In this document: positions 27,517 to 36,926 of the stretch, piece after piece | How positions within the stretch are numbered: position 1 is the stretch's first letter | Layout: each line of letters starts with the position of its first letter | NCBI GenBank assembly: GCA_014156375.1 | Contig: RQJH01000001.1 | Coordinates: 62,001 to 126,000 of the forward strand | Direction of reading: 5' to 3' | Length of the DNA: 64,000 nucleotides | Source of the DNA: Enterobacteriaceae bacterium 89 | GTDB lineage: Bacteria; Pseudomonadota; Gammaproteobacteria; Enterobacterales; Enterobacteriaceae | Made by a program: the position numbers and the translations under genes | Notes under the pieces: model-generated | What the model was told of the DNA's origin: nothing | Databases searched by the model: none | What the model saw: only the letters and a program-made list of their open reading frames with translations

Positions 27517-30180
27517 TTACGCCAGACGCGGGTTAACTTTTTCTGCATCGATATTGAATTTCACGATGGCATCAGCCACCACTTTCTTATCGATTTCGCC
27601 ACGTTTAGCCAGTTCGCCCAGCGCTGCAACCACCACGTAGGAAGCATCAACTTCGAAGTGGTGACGCAGGTTTTCACGGCTGTCGGAACGACCGAAGCCA
27701 TCGGTACCCAGTACGCGGTAATCGTCAGCCGGTACGTAAGTACGAACCTGCTCAGCGAACAGTTTCATGTAGTCAGTGGAAGCGACCGCAGGAGCGTCGT
27801 TCATCACCTGAGCGATGTACGGAACGCGCGGAGTTTCCATTGGGTGCAGCATGTTCCAGCGTTCGCAATCCTGGCCATCACGCGCCAGTTCGGTGAAGGA
27901 GGTGACGGAGTACACGTCAGAGCCCACGCCGTAGTCGTTCGCCAGGATCTGCGCTGCTTCACGAACGTGACGCAGGATAGAACCGGAGCCCAGCAGCTGA
28001 ACTTTACCTTTGCTACCCGCAACGGTTTCGAGTTTGTAGATACCTTTACGGATACCTTCCTCGGCACCTTCCGGCATTGCCGGCATGTGGTAGTTTTCGT
28101 TCAGGGTGGTGATGTAGTAGAACACGTTCTCTTGTTTCTCACCGTACATGCGAACCAGACCGTCGTGCATGATGACGGCAACTTCGTACGCGTAAGATGG
28201 ATCGTAAGAGACGCAGTTCGGGATAGTCAGAGACTGAATGTGGCTGTGACCATCTTCGTGCTGCAGACCTTCGCCGTTCAGGGTAGTACGACCGGAGGTA
28301 CCGCCGACCAGGAAGCCGCGTGCCTGTTGGTCGCCTGCCTGCCAGCACAGATCGCCGATACGCTGGAAGCCGAACATGGAGTAGTAGATATAGAACGGGA
28401 TCATCGGCAAGTTGTTGGTGCTGTAAGAAGTCGCAGCAGCCAGCCAGGACGCGCCTGCCCCCAGTTCGTTGATACCTTCCTGCAGGATCTGACCTTTCTC
28501 GTCTTCTTTGTAGTACGCCACCTGCTCACGGTCCTGCGGGGTGTACTGCTGGCCGTTGGAGCTGTAGATACCGATCTGACGGAACAGACCTTCCATACCG
28601 AAGGTACGCGCTTCGTCAGCCAGAATTGGAACCAGACGGTCTTTGATAGACGGGTTCTTCAGCATCACGTTCAGGGCACGTACGAAGGCGATGGTGGTAG
28701 AGATCTCTTTGTTCTGCTCTTCGAGCAGCTGAGAGAAATCAGTCAGCGCAGGCATTTCCAGTTTCTCGGTGAAGTTCACCTGGCGGCTTGGCAGGTAGCC
28801 ATGCAGCTTCTGACGCTGTGCGTGCAGGTAGGTGTGCTCTTCAGAGCCTTCAGCGAAGGTCACGTATGGCAGTTTTTCGATGTCAGCATCGGAAACTGGT
28901 ACGTTGAAGCGGTCACGGACGTAGCGTACGCCGTCCATGTTCATTTTCTTCACCTGGTGAGCGATGTTTTTACCTTCAGCGGTATCGCCCATGCCGTAAC
29001 CTTTGATGGTGTGGGCCAGGATAACGGTCGCTTTACCTTTGGTGTCCTGCGCGTTTTTCAGTGCCGCGTAGACTTTCTTCGGATCGTGACCACCACGGTT
29101 CAGAGCCCAGATCTGCTCGTCAGTCCAGTCAGCGACCAGAGCGGCAGTTTCAGGGTATTTACCGAAGAAGTGCTCACGTACGTAAGCGCCGTCTTTGGAT
29201 TTGAAGGTCTGGTAGTCGCCATCAACGGTTTCGTTCATCAGCTGGATCAGCTTACCGCTGGTGTCTTTACGCAGCAGCTCATCCCAACGACCGCCCCACA
29301 TCACTTTCACAACGTTCCAGCCAGCGCCCGCGAAGATGCCTTCCAGTTCGTTAACGATTTTGCCGTTACCGGTGACCGGGCCATCCAGACGCTGCAGGTT
29401 ACAGTTGATGATGAAGCACAGGTTGTCCAGCTTGTCGCGGGTAGCGATAGTGATCGCACCTTTGGATTCTGGTTCGTCCATCTCGCCGTCGCCCAGGAAG
29501 GCGTAAACGGTCTGCTGAGAGGTGTCTTTCAGGCCACGGTGTTCCAGATATTTCAGGAATTTAGCCTGGTAGATAGCACCGATTGGGCCCAGACCCATAG
29601 AAACGGTCGGGAACTGCCAGAATTCAGGCATCAGTTTCGGGTGCGGGTAAGAGGACAGACCTTTACCGTGAACTTCCTGACGGAAGTTGTTCATCTGCTC
29701 TTCGGTCAGACGACCTTCAAGGAAGGCACGTGCGTAAACGCCCGGAGAGATGTGGCCCTGGAAGTAAACCAGATCGCCGCCGTCTTTCTCGTTGCGCGCA
29801 CGGAAGAAGTGGTTAAAGCACACTTCGTAAACGGTCGCAGAAGACTGGAAGGAGGACATGTGGCCACCGAGTTCCAGATCTTTCTTGGACGCGCGCAGAA
29901 CGGTCATGATCGCGTTCCAACGGATAGCAGAACGAATGCGACGTTCCAGATCCAGATTGCCCGGGTATTCCGGCTCATCTTCAACGGCAATGGTGTTGAC
30001 GTAGTTGTTAGCCCCTGCACCTGCAGCTACTTTCACGCCGCCTTTGCGGGCCTCTGAAAGCATCTGTTCAATCAGATACTGAGCGCGCTCAACACCTTCT
30101 TCACGGATGACCGATTCGATCGCCTGTTGCCAGTCGCGAGTTTCGATCGGATCCACGTCATTTTGGAGACGTTCTGACAT
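27517..30180 (-). CDS. aceE: Pyruvate dehydrogenase E1 component
   Basis: This thiamine diphosphate enzyme decarboxylates pyruvate and reductively acetylates the lipoyl groups of AceF. The product has 887 residues (homodimeric E1 type). The TPP motif is seen as [12 protein letters not shown] ... [16 protein letters not shown], with [18 protein letters not shown] upstream and [10 protein letters not shown] in the middle. ATG at 30180 gives [17 protein letters not shown]; the longer frame to 30252 is an untranslated extension. It lies 139 bases after pdhR, first of the structural genes. Confidence 0.98.
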   Translation of the reverse strand: MSERLQNDVDPIETRDWQQAIESVIREEGVERAQYLIEQMLSEARKGGVKVAAGAGANNYVNTIAVEDEPEYPGNLDLERRIRSAIRWNAIMTVLRASKKDLELGGHMSSFQSSATVYEVCFNHFFRARNEKDGGDLVYFQGHISPGVYARAFLEGRLTEEQMNNFRQEVHGKGLSSYPHPKLMPEFWQFPTVSMGLGPIGAIYQAKFLKYLEHRGLKDTSQQTVYAFLGDGEMDEPESKGAITIATRDKLDNLCFIINCNLQRLDGPVTGNGKIVNELEGIFAGAGWNVVKVMWGGRWDELLRKDTSGKLIQLMNETVDGDYQTFKSKDGAYVREHFFGKYPETAALVADWTDEQIWALNRGGHDPKKVYAALKNAQDTKGKATVILAHTIKGYGMGDTAEGKNIAHQVKKMNMDGVRYVRDRFNVPVSDADIEKLPYVTFAEGSEEHTYLHAQRQKLHGYLPSRQVNFTEKLEMPALTDFSQLLEEQNKEISTTIAFVRALNVMLKNPSIKDRLVPILADEARTFGMEGLFRQIGIYSSNGQQYTPQDREQVAYYKEDEKGQILQEGINELGAGASWLAAATSYSTNNLPMIPFYIYYSMFGFQRIGDLCWQAGDQQARGFLVGGTSGRTTLNGEGLQHEDGHSHIQSLTIPNCVSYDPSYAYEVAVIMHDGLVRMYGEKQENVFYYITTLNENYHMPAMPEGAEEGIRKGIYKLETVAGSKGKVQLLGSGSILRHVREAAQILANDYGVGSDVYSVTSFTELARDGQDCERWNMLHPMETPRVPYIAQVMNDAPAVASTDYMKLFAEQVRTYVPADDYRVLGTDGFGRSDSRENLRHHFEVDASYVVVAALGELAKRGEIDKKVVADAIVKFNIDAEKVNPRLA

Positions 30181-30319
30181 GGGGGTATTCCTTATCTGTC
30201 TAATCGTTGATTTGTCTGGAACCTGTCCCATTGTGTTTTCGTCGGAAAGCACAATAAGACAGGTTCTGCGTTTAGTTGCCGCGCTCTAAATACTGGCGCT
30301 TAAAAAAAACCTTGTGGTG

Positions 30320-31084
30320 CTAGTCCTTTCGTTGCTGTAGGCGGCGCAGAGAGCGGTCTCGACGACTTTGCTCACGGCTGCGGTCCAGCAAGATTTCCTC
30401 AATGAAGGCCAGGTGACGATGCGACGCTTCGCGCGCCTGCTCCGGCTCCTTAGCCATTATCGCCTCGAAAACTCGGGTGCGATGGTTGCTGACCAGTGGG
30501 AGCATTTCCCGGCTGGCATACAACAATTCAAAGTTCTGTCGAACGTTCTGGGCAAGCATAGGCTCCATGCAGCGTAGCAAGTGTAGCAACACCACATTAT
30601 GAGCCGCTTCGGTGACGGCAATTTGATACTGGACGACGGCGCTGGATTCGGCATCGAGATCGCCAGACTGCTGAGCGACTTCAATAGCACGATGCAGTTC
30701 GCGGATGCGCGTACGGTCTTCTTCAGTGCTGCGTAAAGCAGCGTAGTACGCGGCAATCCCTTCCAGTGCGTGACGGGTTTCCAGCAGGTCAAACTGGGAT
30801 TCAGGGTGATCGGAGAGCAACTCTACCAGCGGATCGCTGAAGCTCTGCCACAGGCTACTCTGGACAAAGGTACCGCCGCCCTGGCGACGAAGCAGAAGGC
30901 CCTTCGCTTCGAGACGTTGAATCGCCTCGCGCAGTGAGGGACGGGAAACGTCGAACTGTTTGGCCAGTTCGCGTTCAGGTGGCAGTTTTTCACCGGGGCG
31001 CAGTGTCCCCTCAAGGATCAAAAACTCCAGCTGCTGCTCAATCACATCGGATAATTTTGGTTGGCGGATTTTGCTGTAGGCCAT
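30320..31084 (-). CDS. pdhR: Pyruvate-responsive GntR-family repressor PdhR
   Basis: This regulator represses pdhR-aceEF-lpd and respiratory genes until pyruvate binds. The 254-residue product has a winged helix-turn-helix at about 10-75 ([20 protein letters not shown], then [14 protein letters not shown]) and an FCD sensor domain ([24 protein letters not shown]) with metal-site His residues. ATG at 31084 gives [12 protein letters not shown] near-perfect PdhR box lies 33 bases upstream, so it represses itself. It is divergent from aroP. Confidence 0.97.
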   Translation of the reverse strand: MAYSKIRQPKLSDVIEQQLEFLILEGTLRPGEKLPPERELAKQFDVSRPSLREAIQRLEAKGLLLRRQGGGTFVQSSLWQSFSDPLVELLSDHPESQFDLLETRHALEGIAAYYAALRSTEEDRTRIRELHRAIEVAQQSGDLDAESSAVVQYQIAVTEAAHNVVLLHLLRCMEPMLAQNVRQNFELLYASREMLPLVSNHRTRVFEAIMAKEPEQAREASHRHLAFIEEILLDRSREQSRRDRSLRRLQQRKD

Positions 31085-31116
31085 GGTTCCCTGTCTCAAG
31101 CCACTTACCCGGAGTC

Positions 31117-31133
31117 AATTGGTCTTACCAATT
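31117..31133 (-). promoter_or_regulatory. PdhR operator
   Basis: AATTGGTCTTACCAATT matches the PdhR consensus ATTGGTnnnACCAAT exactly in both half-sites. It lies upstream of pdhR, in the place where autorepression is known in E. coli. Confidence 0.88.
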
Positions 31134-31627
31134 CATAGTTCGTGACGCTAAAGTAACAAAGTATTCACCTTCTGTCCATACAGGTTTTGATTGAAATCAG
31201 TAAACCCGGCACATTTTAACAACCTTACAGAAATAACGTTTCAGAAATGTAACTTTGCACAAATGACCTCTTTACCACCAAAGTGGCAGTTTTAACGTCG
31301 ATGAAACGAAAAATGTTCAGTCTGAACCGATTCAACAAGGGAAAAAGTGCATGAACATTCAATAAGATCGCCATTCGGGTGGCAAAAACGCGGGAATTTC
31401 GGGCGGATGATTCATTTACATTTGGTTTCTTTTTATGCAACTCGTCTTCACCCCTGCACAAAGCAGGTGCATTCGCTGGCACTTACCACTATTCTTCAGG
31501 CAGCGGAAGACTGACACGCAACTTTCACATACCCGCACTGTAAAAAATAATGTACAGGAAACGGAAGTTCATAATGACACGCGCTTAACCAAAGCGTAGA
31601 AAAAACAATCACTCACGAGGTTTCATA
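31134..31627. other. Intergenic region between pdhR and aroP (494 bases)
   Basis: The gap holds the divergent promoters. The only sites I can name are the PdhR box at its left edge and the TyrR-type box at 31539-31556. A minus-strand open frame of 85 codons at 31225-31482 has no signal, family feature or ribosome site that I trust, and I treat it as non-coding. Confidence 0.5.
31539..31556 (+). promoter_or_regulatory. TyrR box before aroP
   Basis: TGTAAA-N6-TGTACA differs by one base from the TyrR consensus TGTAAA-N6-TTTACA. A weaker candidate TGACAC-N6-TTCACA is at 31512-31529. TyrR represses aroP in E. coli, where two adjacent boxes are used. Confidence 0.7.
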
Positions 31628-32995
31628 ATGGAAGGTCAACAGCACGGCGAACAGCTGAAGCGCGGCCTTAAAAACCGCCACATCCAGCTTATTGCGCTGG
31701 GTGGAGCTATCGGAACGGGTCTGTTTCTGGGCAGCGCCTCCGTCATTCAATCCGCAGGGCCAAGTATCATTCTGGGCTATGCCATCGCAGGTTTCGTGGC
31801 CTTTCTGATCATGCGTCAGTTGGGTGAAATGGTGGTCGAAGAGCCGGTTGCCGGCTCCTTCAGCCACTTTGCTTACAAATACTGGGGTAACTTTGCCGGT
31901 TTCGCCTCCGGCTGGAACTACTGGGTGCTGTACGTGCTGGTAGCGATGGCCGAGCTGACCGCAGTCGGCAAGTACATTCAGTTCTGGTATCCGGAAATCC
32001 CTACCTGGGCTTCCGCTGCCGTGTTCTTCATCGCCATCAACGCCATTAACCTGACCAACGTAAAAGTGTTCGGTGAGATGGAGTTCTGGTTTGCGATCAT
32101 CAAAGTCGTCGCGGTTGTGGCGATGATCCTGTTCGGCGCGTGGCTGCTGTTCAGCGGCAGCGGCGGCCCGCAGGCTACCGTGCGCAACCTGTGGGACCAG
32201 GGTGGCTTTATGCCACACGGCTGGCAGGGGCTGGTGATGATGATGGCGATCATCATGTTCTCCTTCGGCGGCCTTGAGCTGGTCGGCATCACAGCAGCAG
32301 AAGCGGACGATCCGCAGACAAGCATCCCGAAAGCCACTAACCAGGTTATCTACCGTATCCTGATTTTCTATGTGGGCTCACTGGCGGTGCTGCTTTCCCT
32401 GTTGCCATGGACCCGCGTGACCGCTGACACCAGTCCGTTCGTCCTGATCTTCCATGAGCTGGGCGACACGCTGGTCGCGAATGCGCTGAACGTCGTCGTA
32501 CTGACCGCTGCGCTGTCCGTGTACAACAGCTGCGTTTACTGCAACAGCCGTATGCTGTTCGGTCTGGCTCAGCAGGGTAACGCGCCGAAAGCGCTGACCA
32601 AAGTCGATAAACGTGGCGTGCCGGTCAATACCATTCTGGTTTCCGCTGTCTTCACCGCGCTGTGCGTGCTGATTAACTACCTGGCGCCGGAATCTGCTTT
32701 CGGCCTGCTGATGGCGCTGGTGGTTTCCGCACTGGTCATCAACTGGGCGATGATCAGTATTTCGCACATGATGTTCCGTCGTGCCAAACAGCAGCAGGGC
32801 GTCACCACTCGCTTCCCTGCCCTGTTCTACCCGCTGGGTAACTGGATTTGTCTGCTCACCGTGGCCGCCGTTCTGGTGATCATGCTGATGACCCCAGGGA
32901 TGGCGATTTCCGTCTACCTGATCCCGGTCTGGCTGGTGATCCTCGGTATCGGATACATGGTTAAACAGAAAGGCGCTAAAGCCGTCCGCGCTTAA
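31628..32995 (+). CDS. aroP: Aromatic amino acid permease AroP
   Basis: This general importer of Phe, Tyr and Trp belongs to the amino acid-polyamine-cation family and is driven by protons. The 455-residue product has 12 predicted membrane segments. Signatures are the N-terminal LKRGLKNRHIQLIALGGAIG and GTGLFLGSASVIQSAGP, then EMVVEEPVAGSFSHFAYKYW and the TM8 region NSCVYCNSRMLFGLAQQGNAP. The Shine-Dalgarno ACGAGG lies 7-12 bases upstream. It is followed by a terminator, then the accessory sugar locus. Confidence 0.96.
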   Translation: MEGQQHGEQLKRGLKNRHIQLIALGGAIGTGLFLGSASVIQSAGPSIILGYAIAGFVAFLIMRQLGEMVVEEPVAGSFSHFAYKYWGNFAGFASGWNYWVLYVLVAMAELTAVGKYIQFWYPEIPTWASAAVFFIAINAINLTNVKVFGEMEFWFAIIKVVAVVAMILFGAWLLFSGSGGPQATVRNLWDQGGFMPHGWQGLVMMMAIIMFSFGGLELVGITAAEADDPQTSIPKATNQVIYRILIFYVGSLAVLLSLLPWTRVTADTSPFVLIFHELGDTLVANALNVVVLTAALSVYNSCVYCNSRMLFGLAQQGNAPKALTKVDKRGVPVNTILVSAVFTALCVLINYLAPESAFGLLMALVVSALVINWAMISISHMMFRRAKQQQGVTTRFPALFYPLGNWICLLTVAAVLVIMLMTPGMAISVYLIPVWLVILGIGYMVKQKGAKAVRA

Positions 32996-33006
32996 CGCTC
33001 TCACGC

Positions 33007-33032
33007 CTCTGTACCCCGCCGTGGGTACAGAG
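33007..33032 (+). terminator. Terminator of aroP
   Basis: CTCTGTACCC-CGCCGT-GGGTACAGAG stem, followed by CGTTTCTCC. It starts 12 bases after the aroP stop. Confidence 0.75.
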
Positions 33033-33101
33033 CGTTTCTCCCCTGCCAAAAGTGATGTACCATTCCCCGGTTGCCGTCGACCAAAAGGACCTGCGTGAAC
33101 G

Positions 33102-34142
33102 ATGAAAAAAACGCTGACGATCAAAGACATTGCCGAACTGGCCAACGTCTCCATCGCGACCGTTTCACGGGTGCTGAACAACAACAGCTGGGTGTCAGAC
33201 AAAACCAGAGAAAAGGTGCAGAAGGTGATCGACGAGTATCACTTCAGCCCCAACCTGATGGCGCGCAGCATGATTTCCCGCAAGAGCATGACGCTCGCGG
33301 TGGTGGTGTCCGATATCACCAGCCCCTACTTCGCCACCCTGGTGGAGCAAATCGAAAAAGCGTGCCAGCAGGCAGGCTACAAAATCGTGTTGTTCGATAC
33401 CCAGTCGGCCAACAAACGCACCGACTCAAGCCAGGTGATCGCCGAAGACCAGATTTTCAGCACCATCATCGACAGCCAGCTCGACGGAGTGATTATCCTT
33501 GGCGGTAACATCGACTATCTGCACATTCCGGAAAGCTATCTGGAAGGATTACAGAAGCTTATCGCAACACTACCGGTGATTGTGGTCGGCCGCAAACTCG
33601 CCCAATATGACTACACCTGCGTGCAGCGCGATCAGGTAGAGTGCGTGAAAATTATCACCCGCTATCTGCTGGAAAAAGGTCATCGCGATATCGCGTTTAT
33701 CGGCGGTTCGCCGGGCGTGTATATGACCGGGCAGCGCGTTGGAGCCTTCCGTGAAACGCTGCAACAGGCGGGTGTGGACGGTGCGAGCGCGCAGATCGTC
33801 GAAACTAACTTCTACACCCGCCATGGTTTTGAAGCGGTGACAAAACTGCTCAAATCAGGGCGTACTTTGCCGCAGGCGCTGCTGGCGATTAACGATCGTG
33901 TCGCCATCGGTGCCATCCGCGCACTAAAAGATAACGGTCTGAACGTTCCGGAAGATATCGCCGTCGCCAGCTGCGAGTGCTTTCCGGACAGCGAATTTTA
34001 TATTCCGCGACTAACCACCGTCGATCATAAAAATAACGTTTTAGGTCAGCACGTTATCCGCCAGATGATGACCCTGTTGCAGGACATGCTGCCCGACGCT
34101 CCTGAGATTTCCCCTCTGCTGATCTCCGGCGAATCTGCCTGA
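33102..34142 (+). CDS. LacI-family transcriptional regulator of the sugar locus
   Basis: This is a 346-residue repressor. The LacI helix-turn-helix and hinge are at about 6-60 (TIKDIAELANVSIATVSRVL, then NLMARSMISRKS). The rest is a periplasmic-binding-type effector domain (VVVSDITSPYFATLVEQIE, DGVIILGG, GHRDIAFIGG, ALLAINDRVAIGAIRALKD). The nearest ribosome site (AAGGA) is about 14 bases from the ATG, so expression may be low. The gene precedes a SIS-EIIBC-GPH-GH43 set on the same strand, and a perfect 16-bp palindrome lies between it and that set. The inducer is unknown; a sugar phosphate or arabinoside is likely. Confidence 0.9.
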   Translation: MKKTLTIKDIAELANVSIATVSRVLNNNSWVSDKTREKVQKVIDEYHFSPNLMARSMISRKSMTLAVVVSDITSPYFATLVEQIEKACQQAGYKIVLFDTQSANKRTDSSQVIAEDQIFSTIIDSQLDGVIILGGNIDYLHIPESYLEGLQKLIATLPVIVVGRKLAQYDYTCVQRDQVECVKIITRYLLEKGHRDIAFIGGSPGVYMTGQRVGAFRETLQQAGVDGASAQIVETNFYTRHGFEAVTKLLKSGRTLPQALLAINDRVAIGAIRALKDNGLNVPEDIAVASCECFPDSEFYIPRLTTVDHKNNVLGQHVIRQMMTLLQDMLPDAPEISPLLISGESA

Positions 34143-34214
34143 TCCCCGCGCGGGGTTTCCACCCCGCTGCCCGCTAAATATTCAGATCCTCATCACAGAT
34201 CCTCATACGTAAAA

Positions 34215-34244
34215 TTGACCATCAGATTTCCCTCATCATATTTT
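34215..34244 (+). promoter_or_regulatory. Probable promoter of the SIS-EIIBC genes
   Basis: TTGACC at 34215-34220 and TATTTT at 34239-34244, 18 bases apart, form a plausible sigma-70 promoter. The LacI-type palindrome begins 2 bases after the -10. Confidence 0.5.
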
Positions 34245-34245
34245 A

Positions 34246-34261
34246 CTGAAAACGTTTTCAG
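34246..34261. promoter_or_regulatory. Probable operator for the LacI-type repressor
   Basis: CTGAAAACGTTTTCAG is a perfect 16-bp palindrome with the central CG step typical of LacI-family operators. It is followed by a further half-site-like GTTTTCAG at 34261-34268. It sits between a probable -10 hexamer and the SIS gene start, where binding would block transcription. Confidence 0.75.
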
Positions 34262-34284
34262 GTTTTCAGTACAGAGAGGGCACG

Positions 34285-35355
34285 ATGAAACCGACGATGA
34301 TGACTTACATCCACGAAGAGCACGCAACGCTTGCGCAGATCCTGGATAACTACCCTGCCGCGATCCCGGCGATTGTCGATAACAGCGAGTGGTTGCTGCT
34401 GGCGACGGGCTCCAGCGTTAACGCGGCGGTCAGTGCGAAATATTACGTCGAGAGCCTGTCGGACGTTCGCGTCAGCATCGCCGAGCCATTCCACTACGAG
34501 CATTTTGAGAAGCACAATCCGGCTATCCGCACCGTTATTGCCGTTTCACAAAGCGGCGAAAGCACCTCCACCCTGCACGCGCTCGCCACGCTGAAAAAAC
34601 AGCACCCGGTGAAAACCTACGGCGTGACCAGTAAACCCCAGAGCGAGCTGGCGAAAACCGCCGATGCTTTTGTGCTGCTGGATATCGGCGAGGAACGCGT
34701 TGGCTACGTGACCAAAGGCTACGTCGCCACCATTCTGACGCTGATGCTGATGGGCCTGCGTCATGCCCGCGAAGTGAACGCGATTGACGAAGCGCGCGAA
34801 CAGCAGGAGCTGGCGATGCTACGCAACGCTATCAATGCTATCCCGGCAATTATCGACACCACGGAATCCTTCTTCAGCCGCTGGGAACAGGATCTGCTCT
34901 CCTCACCGCGCTTTACCAGCATCGGCTACGGCCCGGCGGTCGGCGTCTGCATGGAGATGGCAACCAAGTTTACCGAAACGGTGCGCGTGCCGTCGCAGGG
35001 CATTGAGATGGAAGTCTTCATGCACGGCCCCTATTTCGAGATCAACCCGGAGCATCGCCTGTTCTTCCTGGACGTGCCGAGCGTGGCCCGCGAGCGCCTG
35101 CTGCTGCTGCGCCAGTACGAACAGCGCCACACCCAGTACGTCTACACCGTCACGCCAGGCAGCAGCGACGATCCGCACACCCTGGCGCTGAACGTCGATG
35201 TGCCGGAAACCGTCGTTCCGCTGCTGATGATTGTTCCGTTCCAGATCCTCGCGCATCACATCGCTGAAGGGAAAGGCAACAACCTGCCGCAGCGCATCTT
35301 CACCGACTTCGGCGTGGCGGTAAAAAGTAAAACCAAACCGGGCGATTACGCCTGA
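34285..35355 (+). CDS. Double-SIS sugar-phosphate isomerase/deglycase-like protein
   Basis: This cytoplasmic protein of 356 residues has two SIS domains (about 25-165 and 200-345), like the isomerase half of GlmS and like AgaS and FrlB, but no glutaminase domain. Phosphosugar-binding motifs are LLATGSSVNAAVSAK and IAVSQSGESTST in the first domain. In the second, SIGYGPAVGVCMEMATKFTE is followed by IEMEVFMHGP, the stretch that carries catalytic residues in the GlmS/FrlB group. It probably deaminates, isomerises or deglycates a 6-phospho amino sugar or Amadori-type compound delivered by the PTS permease encoded next. The exact substrate is unknown. The ATG has GAGAGGG upstream. Confidence 0.82.
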   Translation: MKPTMMTYIHEEHATLAQILDNYPAAIPAIVDNSEWLLLATGSSVNAAVSAKYYVESLSDVRVSIAEPFHYEHFEKHNPAIRTVIAVSQSGESTSTLHALATLKKQHPVKTYGVTSKPQSELAKTADAFVLLDIGEERVGYVTKGYVATILTLMLMGLRHAREVNAIDEAREQQELAMLRNAINAIPAIIDTTESFFSRWEQDLLSSPRFTSIGYGPAVGVCMEMATKFTETVRVPSQGIEMEVFMHGPYFEINPEHRLFFLDVPSVARERLLLLRQYEQRHTQYVYTVTPGSSDDPHTLALNVDVPETVVPLLMIVPFQILAHHIAEGKGNNLPQRIFTDFGVAVKSKTKPGDYA

Positions 35356-35394
35356 TCCCTGCCAGTACCCTACTGACTCAAAAGGTGCCTCACT

Positions 35395-36762
35395 ATGGCG
35401 ACTCAATTCATCCAGATTGCAGAACAGATCCTCGCCTCCGTCGGCGGCAGAGAGAATGTGGTTCACGCCACCCACTGCGCGACCCGTCTGCGTCTCAACC
35501 TGAAAGACGACGCGAAGATTAATGAAGAGCAGCTCTATAAGCTGCCGGAGGTGGTGAAACTGGTGAATAACGGCAGCCAGTTTCAGATTGTGATTGGTCC
35601 GAAAGTTGAGAAGGTGTTCCTCGCCCTGAACGATCTGCTGCCTGGCGCAAACCATGCAGCAGAGCAGCCAGTGCAGAAAAGTTCGCTGTTCAACCGTCTG
35701 TTGGCAACGCTGTCGGCGATTTTCACCCCCTACATCGGCGTTCTGGCAGGTGTCGGGGTCGTTAAGGGTCTGGTAGTTTTACTGCAAACCATGGATCTTA
35801 TTTCCACTAAGTCCTGGCTGTTTGTGGTGCTGAATGCACTCTCCAGCGGTGTGTTCGTAATGCTGCCGCTGTTTATTGCCGTCACCGCGGCCGATAAGTT
35901 CAAAACCAGCCGCTTCACCGCGCTGGCGCTAACCGCGGCGATGATTTTCCCGTTAACCGATGCCGCCACGCCAAACAGCATCGAGATATTCCATCTCACC
36001 TTCCCGCTGAAGATTTACGGCGGCGCGGTGATCCCGGCGATTTTAGCGGTGTGGTTCCTGAGCTACGTCGAACGCTGGTTCAAGAAAGTCATTCCTGAAG
36101 TGGCGGCGCTGGTATTCGTCCCTTGTCTGTCCCTGCTGGTGTGCGGCTTTGTGGTGTTCACCCTGATTGGTCCGATTGCCGACTACGTGGGCATCGGCAT
36201 CGCCAATGCCTACACCTGGATGTATAACCTGAGCCCAGTGCTTTCTGGTGCTTTACTCGCCGGGATCGGCCAGCTGTTTGTGGTGTTCGGCGTGCACTGG
36301 GGCATCATCCCGATTGTGCTGATCAACATGCAGGTCAACGGTTACGATACGGTGATGGCGATGTTTATGTCGGCGGTGATGGGTCAGTTCGGCGCGGCGT
36401 TTGGGGCTATCTTTATTGCCCGCAATATCAAGGACAAGCAGCTGGCGATCTCAGCTTCGATTTCAGCGTTCTTCGGCATCACCGAACCGGCGCTGTACGG
36501 CGTGAACCTGAAGTACCGGATGCTGTTTATCTTCGGCTGCATCGGCGCGGCGCTCGGCGGAGCCATCACCGGCTTCCTGCGGGTGAAAACCTACAGCTTC
36601 CTGCCAGTGCTGAACGTCTTTGAACTCGGGCTGTTCAGCGGGCCAGATTCGAAAGCCATCTATGAGGTGTTCGCCATTATCGTCGCCTTCAGCGTACCGA
36701 TGATCCTCACCATCATTTACGGCAAAACCCGTCAGCTGGTTCCGGTAACCGATCTGCGTTAA
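35395..36762 (+). CDS. PTS EIIBC permease, glucose/sucrose superfamily
   Basis: This inner-membrane protein imports and phosphorylates a sugar. The EIIB domain (about 1-85) has its phospho-Cys at 28 in HCATRLRL. The EIIC domain (about 105-440) has roughly ten membrane segments and the family motif GITEPALYGVNLKYR. The length of 455 residues and the B-C order match the beta-glucoside, sucrose, trehalose and N-acetylmuramate permeases of enterobacteria that lack EIIA and use EIIA(Glc) (Crr). No EIIA is fused or nearby. It follows the SIS gene by 39 bases, so the two act as a pair. The substrate is not known. Confidence 0.88.
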   Translation: MATQFIQIAEQILASVGGRENVVHATHCATRLRLNLKDDAKINEEQLYKLPEVVKLVNNGSQFQIVIGPKVEKVFLALNDLLPGANHAAEQPVQKSSLFNRLLATLSAIFTPYIGVLAGVGVVKGLVVLLQTMDLISTKSWLFVVLNALSSGVFVMLPLFIAVTAADKFKTSRFTALALTAAMIFPLTDAATPNSIEIFHLTFPLKIYGGAVIPAILAVWFLSYVERWFKKVIPEVAALVFVPCLSLLVCGFVVFTLIGPIADYVGIGIANAYTWMYNLSPVLSGALLAGIGQLFVVFGVHWGIIPIVLINMQVNGYDTVMAMFMSAVMGQFGAAFGAIFIARNIKDKQLAISASISAFFGITEPALYGVNLKYRMLFIFGCIGAALGGAITGFLRVKTYSFLPVLNVFELGLFSGPDSKAIYEVFAIIVAFSVPMILTIIYGKTRQLVPVTDLR

Positions 36763-36769
36763 TTATCCA

Positions 36770-36805
36770 CATGCTGTAGCGGCTGAAAACCGCTACAGCA
36801 GCATG
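36770..36805 (+). promoter_or_regulatory. Hairpin between the EIIBC and GPH genes
   Basis: GCTGTAGCGG / CCGCTACAGC is a 10-bp stem, extended by CATGCT / AGCATG with one mismatch, and has no U-run. Its loop is CTGAAAA; with the first C of the right arm this reads CTGAAAAC, one half of the locus palindrome at 34246. It may attenuate or separate expression of the two halves of the locus. Confidence 0.5.
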
Positions 36806-36926
36806 TTATCTGCTTCACACTTTCCCGCCCACAGCCAATTTATCCATATCGACGCCGCAATCCTGCAACGCATTATTTCCTTCGCACGCGAATAATCTCT
36901 TCATAGCTCACTGCGGAGAAGTGTTG

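Noticed and set aside
27502-30057. 851-codon plus-strand frame opposite aceE
   Set aside because: It mirrors a strongly biased, conserved gene on the minus strand; no ribosome site or family motif.
31225-31482. 85-codon minus-strand frame between pdhR and aroP
   Set aside because: No good ribosome site, signal peptide or family feature; it lies in a regulatory gap.
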